Shown: positions 16,713 through 21,117 of the stretch, in pieces
Numbering within the stretch: position 1 is the stretch's first letter
How the letters are laid out: the number at the start of each line of letters is the position of its first letter
NCBI GenBank assembly: GCA_050943615.1
Contig: JBMNPN010000038.1
Location: 1-21,117, forward strand
Direction: 5' to 3'
Origin: CACZQA01 sp050943615
GTDB lineage: Bacteria; Actinomycetota; Coriobacteriia; Coriobacteriales; QAMH01
Length of the DNA stretch: 21,117 nt
Notes under the pieces: model-generated
The model's input: only the letters and a program-made list of their open reading frames with translations
Told to the model about the DNA's origin: nothing
The model's database searches: none
Translations under genes and position numbers: made by a program

Positions 16713-16733
16713 CGCTGCCGGAACCCGCTGAGC

Positions 16734-17300
16734 CTACTGCAGCTCGAGGGCGTCCTTCAGGTCCTGTGGGACAATCGATGCGATGCGCTTGCAGAATGAG
16801 GGGGCGCTCATCTCGCCGAAGTCGCCGCGGATGAAGGAGACCGTCATCTGCTGCTCGGCGGCGGCCAGCGCGGCAATCTGGAACGAGAGGTCCTCGTCAA
16901 GTTCGATGCCGCGCATCTTCAGGGTCTGCTCGAGCGTCGCCGTGCGGTAGCGGCGGTAGAAGAGCGCGGCGCCGCTGTAGCTGATGTCCTCAGCCGCCGC
17001 GGTGATGAGGTGGCGGTACTCGCAGAGCATACGCGTCGTGACGAGGTGGCCCTCGAACCACGTGAGCGTGCGCCCGATCTGGTCTATGCCCTGCTCGAAG
17101 GCGCGGACGGATATCCAGCGCACGGCATCGTTGCGGTCCTTGAAGTGGTAGTAGAAGGTCGAGCGGCTGATGCCGAGCTTCTTGGCGACGGCGGCCACGC
17201 CCAGGCGGGAAAACGGGCGTGTCTTGCTGAGCTCGTCGAACGCGCCGATAATGGCGAGCTTCATCTGGGTTGCCCTATCGTCGCTGGCGGTGTCGTCCAT
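16734..17300 (-). CDS. TetR family transcriptional regulator
   Basis: A 188-residue regulator with an N-terminal TetR helix-turn-helix: KLAIIGAFDELSKTRPFSRLGVAAVAKKLG followed in the text by the recognition part ISRSTFYYHFKDRNDAVRWI. The C-terminal helical part, which binds the ligand, has no recognisable signature, though it resembles TetR proteins near DhaS-like regulators (inference). Start ATG at 17300 is chosen because GGAGG lies 9-10 bases upstream on this strand and the helix-turn-helix starts soon after; the frame stays open 31 codons further upstream without support. It faces the SDR gene tail to tail and is divergent from rpmF. The SDR may be its target, but no operator was identified; a GGTTCGAACC palindrome (17407-17416) upstream is one candidate. 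Confidence 0.88.
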   Translation of the reverse strand: MDDTASDDRATQMKLAIIGAFDELSKTRPFSRLGVAAVAKKLGISRSTFYYHFKDRNDAVRWISVRAFEQGIDQIGRTLTWFEGHLVTTRMLCEYRHLITAAAEDISYSGAALFYRRYRTATLEQTLKMRGIELDEDLSFQIAALAAAEQQMTVSFIRGDFGEMSAPSFCKRIASIVPQDLKDALELQ

Positions 17301-17564
17301 GTTCGCGCCCCTCCCTGCACTTGCCCTGCATTTTCCAGCTCGGCTGCGAATTTTCTGGTGGCAATATCGTACTCTCTCATGGGGCAGATGCACGCGCTAT
17401 GACCAGGTTCGAACCGGCGTGTCGCGGTGCTGTGAACCTAGCATGAAAAAATCACGGTTGAGTCTTCCATGCGGTGCGAAAACATGGTACAGTTCTTGGT
17501 CGCGTGTTCAGATTATCTCGACGCGCAGAAGAGTTGTGCGTCGTTTGTAGAAAGGTTCAAGACC

Positions 17565-17747
17565 ATGGCAGTACCTAAGCGTAAAACCGGCAGGATCCGT
17601 ACCCATCATCGTCGTTCTTCCAACGACAAGTGCAAGACGGTCGCTCGCTCCGTCTGCCCGCAGTGCGGCGAGGTCAAGCGCCCGCACACCGTGTGCCCCA
17701 ACTGCGGCTACTACAAGGGCAGGGAAGTCATCGCCGTCGAAGAGTAG
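17565..17747 (+). CDS. rpmF: 50S ribosomal protein L32
   Basis: A 60-residue small ribosomal protein starting MAVPKRKTGRIRTHHRRS. The zinc-ribbon pairs are CPQC and CPNC (about residues 31-34 and 45-48), so this is the zinc-binding form. Its start is fixed by the conserved N-terminus, with GAAAGG (17549-17554) upstream; the frame is open further upstream but that part is not L32. It lies before plsX as in many bacteria, but yceD is not directly upstream. A weak -10 candidate TACAGT (17488-17493) precedes it. The 264 bases between the TetR gene and rpmF hold no other recognised gene. Confidence 0.96.
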   Translation: MAVPKRKTGRIRTHHRRSSNDKCKTVARSVCPQCGEVKRPHTVCPNCGYYKGREVIAVEE

Positions 17748-17770
17748 TATGTCGATTCAGGCTTGCTGAA

Positions 17771-17807
17771 GGAACCGGCGCCCTTTGGGTGTGCCGGTTC
17801 CTTTTTT
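17771..17807 (+). terminator. Terminator between rpmF and plsX
   Basis: GGAACCGGC (17771-17779) pairs perfectly with GCCGGTTCC (17793-17801), with further inner CCC/GGG pairing, followed by six T (17802-17807). It would let rpmF be made in excess of plsX-rnc. Confidence 0.92.
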
Positions 17808-17891
17808 CGTATTTGGGGGCTATGCAAATGCATGCCGCCGCAAGCCGTGAGAGTCCCAAAGGGCGCCGCAACGCGCCTGGACCCGAGCGGA

Positions 17892-17948
17892 ATCGTTCAG
17901 CCGTCGGCGCGCCAAACCGAGCGTCGGGCGCCTCGACGTTTGAACGAT
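17892..17948 (+). other. Long hairpin just before the plsX ribosome site
   Basis: ATCGTTCA (17892-17899) pairs with TGAACGAT (17941-17948). Inside, CGTCG (17902-17906) pairs with CGACG (17934-17938) and GCGC (17907-17910) with GCGC (17928-17931). This gives 17 pairs with one small internal loop and one bulge. It ends 5 bases before the AAAGGAA ribosome site and has no T run. Confidence 0.5.
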
Positions 17949-17965
17949 GAGTGAAAGGAACTTCT

Positions 17966-19009
17966 ATGTCAGAGGTCAAGCTCGTCGTTGACGCCATGGG
18001 CGGAGACAACGCCCCCGACGTCGTGCTGGAGGGCGTCGACAAGGCGCTTGCCCAGGATCAGGGCATTTCGGTTATCCTTACCGGCCCGGCCGAGGTCATC
18101 GGGCCCTTTGCTGCGTCCCATGAGCGCTGCGAAGCGCATCCCACCACCGAGGTCATCGCCATGGGCGAGCATCCCGCCAACGCCGTGCGCCACAAGAAGG
18201 ACTCCTCCATCGTCGTTGGCTGCCGGCTCGTCAAGGAAGGGGAGGCCGCGGGCTTCTTCTCCGCTGGCTCCACGGGTGCGTGCATGGCGGCCGCCACGCT
18301 CGTCATCGGGCGCATCAGGGGCGTCAAGCGCCCCGCCATCGTGAGCGTCATTCCCTCGCCGGTCAGCCAGACCGTCTTCTGCGACATGGGCGCCAATGCG
18401 GACTGCAAGCCTGAGTACCTGGTGCAGTTCGCGCACATGGGGCGCGTCTACGCGCAGATGGAGCTCGGCATCCCGGAGCCCACGGTGGGGCTTCTCAACA
18501 TCGGCGAGGAAGAGACCAAGGGCTCGCAGTTCGCGCAGGAGTGCCACGCGGCTCTGAAGGAAAGCGTCCCCAACTTCATCGGCAACGCCGAGGGCGGCAA
18601 CCTCGCGCTCGGCGGCTTCGACGTCATCGTCACGGACGGCTTTACCGGAAACGTCGCGCTCAAGACCTACGAAGGTGTGGCCAAGGCCCTGATGAAGGGC
18701 ATCAAGGACAGCCTGATGCAGTCGTTTTCCGGCAAGCTGGGAGGCGCGCTCATTCGCGGCTCGCTGCACGACCTCAAGGACCGCGTCTCGGCCGAGAAGT
18801 TCGGCGGCGCGCAGCTTTTGGGCGTCAAGGGCGTCTGCCTGATCGGCCACGGCAACAGCAACGCGCAGGCAATCTGCTCGGGCGTGCTGGCAACGGCGCG
18901 CGCCATCCGCGGGGATATGCCGGGGCGTCTGGCCAAGGCGCTCGCGGCAGAAAAGGAGCGGACCGCTGCAGCAGATGAGGCGGCCTCAACTGAGGAGGCG
19001 CATGCCTAA
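17966..19009 (+). CDS. plsX: Phosphate acyltransferase PlsX
   Basis: Converts acyl-ACP and phosphate to acyl-phosphate, the first step of phosphatidic acid synthesis in most bacteria; a peripheral membrane enzyme. The 347-residue protein begins with the family signature VVDAMGGDNAP (about residues 7-17) and has SAGSTGACMAAATL, FCDMGANADCKPEYLVQFA, LLNIGEEETKG, TDGFTGNVALK and GLIGHGNSNA-like (LIGHGNSNAQAI) motifs. ATG 17966 lies 5 bases after AAAGGAA (17954-17960); GTG 17951 would overlap that site. The Ala/Glu-rich C-terminus is variable in the family. rnc overlaps its last 8 bases, so the two are co-translated. fabD, fabG and acpP, often between plsX and rnc, are absent. Confidence 0.96.
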   Translation: MSEVKLVVDAMGGDNAPDVVLEGVDKALAQDQGISVILTGPAEVIGPFAASHERCEAHPTTEVIAMGEHPANAVRHKKDSSIVVGCRLVKEGEAAGFFSAGSTGACMAAATLVIGRIRGVKRPAIVSVIPSPVSQTVFCDMGANADCKPEYLVQFAHMGRVYAQMELGIPEPTVGLLNIGEEETKGSQFAQECHAALKESVPNFIGNAEGGNLALGGFDVIVTDGFTGNVALKTYEGVAKALMKGIKDSLMQSFSGKLGGALIRGSLHDLKDRVSAEKFGGAQLLGVKGVCLIGHGNSNAQAICSGVLATARAIRGDMPGRLAKALAAEKERTAAADEAASTEEAHA

Positions 19010-19730
19010 CATGAACGGGCAACGCGATATTCCGCTGTCAGACAGCGACCATCTCAAGAACATCCAGATCGTCGAGGATATCGTCGGTTACACCTTTAAG
19101 GATAAGGGGCTGATCGAGGCGGCGCTCACGCACCCGTCGGCAGCCCAGCACACCGCGCACAGCTTCAACTACGAGCGCCTGGAGTTTCTGGGCGACTCCA
19201 TCCTGGGCGCCGTCGTGGCCTCCGATCTCTTCGTGCGCTATCCCGACCTGGACGAGGGTGGCCTGACACGCATCAAGGTGGCGCTCGTCTCCGGGGCGAC
19301 GCTTTCCAAGGTGGCCTACGAGGCGGGCATCGGGGACGCCATCATCTTCGGGGAGAGCGAATCCGGCACGGACCGGCGCGGCTTTCACTCCGCGCTGGAG
19401 AACGTCTTCGAGGCAATCGTTGCCGCGCTGTTCCTGGACGGCGGCATCGAGGTCGCTCGCACCTGGATCTTGAAGGCGCTCGGCCCCTACGTGAGCAAGG
19501 ACATCGCGATGGAGCCGGAGAGCCCCAAGTCCTCGCTTCAAGAATACCTGCAGGCGCGGCAGAAGAGCCCCGTCTACGAGATCACGGGAAGCGACGGCCC
19601 GCCGCACGACCGCACCTTCTTTGCGCGCGTGCTGGTCGACGGCGAGGTGGAAGGCGAAGGCAAGGGCCGCTCCAAGAAGGAGGCCGAGGCCGCAGCCGCC
19701 AAGGTCGCCCTGCAGAAATTCGGGGTGTAG
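19002..19730 (+). CDS. rnc: Ribonuclease III
   Basis: Cleaves double-stranded RNA, matures rRNA precursors and processes structured mRNAs. The 242-residue protein has the catalytic RNase III domain with NYERLEFLGDS (around residues 56-66) and the second acidic site in ENVFEAIVAALFLDGG, and a C-terminal double-stranded RNA-binding domain (PKSSLQEYLQAR to AAAAKVALQKFGV). ATG 19002 overlaps plsX by 8 bases with AGGAGG (18993-18998) only 3 bases away; ATG 19011 at 12 bases is the alternative and differs by three residues. A 25-base-pair inverted repeat begins 22 bases after its stop codon. Confidence 0.95.
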   Translation: MPNMNGQRDIPLSDSDHLKNIQIVEDIVGYTFKDKGLIEAALTHPSAAQHTAHSFNYERLEFLGDSILGAVVASDLFVRYPDLDEGGLTRIKVALVSGATLSKVAYEAGIGDAIIFGESESGTDRRGFHSALENVFEAIVAALFLDGGIEVARTWILKALGPYVSKDIAMEPESPKSSLQEYLQARQKSPVYEITGSDGPPHDRTFFARVLVDGEVEGEGKGRSKKEAEAAAAKVALQKFGV

Positions 19731-19751
19731 AGCCCCGACTGCTACAGGCGC

Positions 19752-19893
19752 GTGTCACGTTTAGCAACTTTTGGCTCGAAGCTAAAGTACCCGCGTGGCA
19801 AATCTGCGAGTTTCTTTCGGTTTGGCACCGAATTGGCGGTCTCCGAGCACTCATGTACTCGGATTCCAAGCCAAAAGTTGCTGAACGTGACAC
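19752..19893. repeat. 142-base inverted-repeat element after rnc
   Basis: A 25-base left arm (19752-19776, starting GTGTCACGTT and ending ACTTTTGGCT) matches the reverse complement of the right arm (19869-19893) at 24 of 25 positions, with the odd pair still allowed as U-G in RNA. Inside lie two smaller hairpins: TTCGGT/ACCGAA, and CCGAG/CTCGG. No T run follows. No coding frame is supported in the 339-base stretch 19731-20069. Confidence 0.85.
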
Positions 19894-19972
19894 CGATACG
19901 TCTCAAGTCCACATGACAAGCCGCTTTTTAGGTGGGTAACACTCACCGAGCGGTCATACATCAAAATTAATT

Positions 19973-20012
19973 CAATACACGTATTGCATACATGTATGTA
20001 AAACATTAGAAT
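19973..20012 (+). promoter_or_regulatory. Promoter with two adjoining palindromes before the 7-TM gene
   Basis: TTGCAT (19984-19989) and TAGAAT (20007-20012) are exactly 17 bases apart. CAATACACGTATTG (19973-19986) and CATACATGTATG (19987-19998) are adjoining palindromes (the first with a two-base centre) that cover the -35 and spacer. This is typical for TetR-type repressor control; a TetR gene lies just beyond the 7-TM gene. Confidence 0.6.
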
Positions 20013-20069
20013 GGACCCACCGAAACAGGGGCGCTGCCATTAATGCGCCACTAGGACATTGGAGGGAAC

Positions 20070-20858
20070 ATGGGAACTCTCACAAGCGTTGGGTCCGACC
20101 AGATTGCGGCGTGGGCGTCGAACCCGTACATGATTCCGGCGGCAATCGTTGCCATTGCGGTCGGCTACATCTACTACGTGTACCAGGTGATGATCATAGT
20201 CACCCAGCACAAGTCCATGGCGCCCGCCTGGATGCACAGCTTCTTCATGGCAGACGACATCACCGCGGTCTTCATCTTCTACATGGCCGCCACAAAGTAC
20301 GACTTCTGGTTCTACTGGCTGTTCTTTGTCGGCATGTTCATCTGGGTGTTCTTCGAGATTTTCTGCATCAAGTACTCGATCGACCACGAGCTGCCCGACT
20401 TCATCAAGGGCGTGAGCAGCAAGCGCGAAGCCTGGACCGTGTGCATCATGGTGTTCCTGGTCTCGCTGTGCATCATCAACCTGATTCTGGCCTGGGCAGG
20501 CGACGAGGTCATGCTCACCACGTTCACCATCTGCAACATCCTCGCCGTCACGATTCCGCCGCTGTTCAACCTGCGCCGTGCCGAGCGCGGCAAGTACTGG
20601 CTGCTGTTCTTCTTCAACAACATCCTCATCGCCTTCACGAACTTCCTGCCGGCCAACTTCGGTTGGTGGACCACCGCCTCGTCCTGGTTCGACCATCCGT
20701 GGTGGTACGTCTCGGGCGTGATCATGACCGTCTACACGATCTGGGCGTTCTACATCATGTACAAGAAGCCCTATGCAAAAGACGGCGGCGTGATTCCCAA
20801 GGAGAAGCGCAAGGCAGCCAGGAGAGGCGAAAAGCAGCAGGCTGGATCTCAGGCGTAG
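20070..20858 (+). CDS. Seven-helix integral membrane protein, unknown function
   Basis: A 262-residue protein with seven predicted membrane segments near residues 21-44, 56-75, 78-100, 122-142, 147-165, 176-194 and 211-231, very rich in Trp, Tyr and Phe. Charged residues inside membrane regions (ADDIT near residue 61) could be functional. The C-terminal 30 residues are basic (KEKRKAARRGEK) and probably cytoplasmic. I do not recognise the family. ATG 20070 follows GGAGGG (20061-20066). Its promoter carries palindromes and a TetR regulator follows after 142 bases, which suggests inducible expression, for example a transporter, exporter or small-molecule sensor (inference). Confidence 0.8.
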   Translation: MGTLTSVGSDQIAAWASNPYMIPAAIVAIAVGYIYYVYQVMIIVTQHKSMAPAWMHSFFMADDITAVFIFYMAATKYDFWFYWLFFVGMFIWVFFEIFCIKYSIDHELPDFIKGVSSKREAWTVCIMVFLVSLCIINLILAWAGDEVMLTTFTICNILAVTIPPLFNLRRAERGKYWLLFFFNNILIAFTNFLPANFGWWTTASSWFDHPWWYVSGVIMTVYTIWAFYIMYKKPYAKDGGVIPKEKRKAARRGEKQQAGSQA

Positions 20859-20915
20859 GGTCTGGTTTCTCGAAAGTAGCGGGTGTCATTGATGGTGCCC
20901 GGCAACCGAACTTTG

Positions 20916-20955
20916 CACCGCCCCTCGCACGGTCTTCTCGCGAGGGGCGGTGTTC
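20916..20955 (+). terminator. Terminator-like hairpin after the 7-TM gene
   Basis: CACCGCCCCTCGC (20916-20928) pairs perfectly with GCGAGGGGCGGTG (20940-20952), 13 pairs and an 11-base loop. Only a short T-rich tail (TTCT) follows. Confidence 0.7.
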
Positions 20956-20961
20956 TATACT
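20956..20961 (+). promoter_or_regulatory. Candidate -10 box for the partial TetR gene
   Basis: TATACT follows the hairpin directly and is 39 bases before ATG 21001. No -35 hexamer is seen because that region is inside the hairpin. Confidence 0.35.
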
Positions 20962-21000
20962 GATTTGCAAAACGCCGCAGGAAGATGAGAGGGGCGCGAG

Positions 21001-21117
21001 ATGGCAAGACCGCGAAACGAAAAGGGGCGCGCCGAGGTTCGACGTGCGTCTTTCCGGCTCTTCATGGAGCAGGGCTACACGAAAACCACCTATCGCAGCA
21101 TCGCGGAGGCGTGCGGC
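21001..21117 (+). CDS. TetR family regulator, N-terminal part (cut by window end)
   Basis: The first 39 codons only. The translated start MARPRNEKGRAEVRRASFRL and the following FMEQGYTKTTYRSIAEACG are the start of a TetR helix-turn-helix domain (FxxxGYxxTTxxxIAxxxG). ATG 21001 follows GAGGGG with ordinary spacing. It probably regulates the upstream membrane protein gene and itself (inference from order and the palindromes at 19973-19998). The frame is open to the end of the window. Confidence 0.85.
   Translation, partial: MARPRNEKGRAEVRRASFRLFMEQGYTKTTYRSIAEACG

Noticed and set aside
16526..16834. Open frames with repetitive Gly/Ala/Arg/Cys peptides
   Set aside because: They arise from the 28-base tandem repeat and overlap the TetR gene; no start signal.
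17401..17425. GGTTCGAACC resembling the T-loop of a tRNA
   Set aside because: The flanking bases do not form a T-stem, acceptor stem or anticodon arm; it is just a 10-base palindrome.

Overview
The window reads as a chromosomal segment of a high-GC Gram-positive bacterium, most likely an actinobacterium of the class Coriobacteriia (gut Eggerthellales or Coriobacteriales). This is an inference from GC-rich third codon positions, the gene order tilS-hpt-ftsH-folE-folP/folK, a SepIVA-like gene next to yceD, and the style of the membrane, SDR, TetR and DUF134/NifX proteins. No rRNA, tRNA, CRISPR array, transposase or phage gene was found.

Left part (1-7525): an amidohydrolase of the MTA/SAH deaminase type ends at a strong terminator. 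It is followed by the conserved block tilS (tRNA-Ile lysidine synthase), hpt (purine salvage), ftsH (membrane protease) and the folate genes folE and a fused folP-folK. The folB gene usually found between folP and folK is absent here.

Middle (7526-17564): a 574-base non-coding stretch holds two tandem long inverted-repeat elements and then a good promoter. This promoter serves a SepIVA/DivIVA-like coiled-coil gene, yceD and a TrmA/RlmC-type RNA methyltransferase gene. In many bacteria yceD lies directly before rpmF; here about 8.4 kb separates them. That interval carries the methyltransferase and then accessory genes: a secreted Lys-rich protein, a large FAD-dependent oxidoreductase with an N-terminal beta-type domain, a GNAT acetyltransferase, a DUF134-NifX fusion preceded by a 22-base perfect palindrome, an orphan RelB/DinJ-type antitoxin, a short-chain dehydrogenase, a 28-base tandem repeat inside a 17-base inverted repeat, and a TetR regulator on the minus strand.

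Right part (17565-21117): rpmF (ribosomal protein L32), a terminator, a structured leader, then the overlapping genes plsX (phospholipid synthesis) and rnc (RNase III). A 25-base-pair inverted repeat follows rnc. Next comes a seven-helix membrane protein of unknown function whose promoter overlaps two palindromes, and the start of a TetR-family regulator cut by the window end.

The most distinctive signals are three unrelated classes of long inverted-repeat elements and a possibly self-regulating DUF134-NifX metal-cofactor protein with an internal translation start. Two putative regulator/target pairs (SDR with TetR, 7-TM protein with TetR) and folate and FAD genes with unusual domain fusions also stand out.
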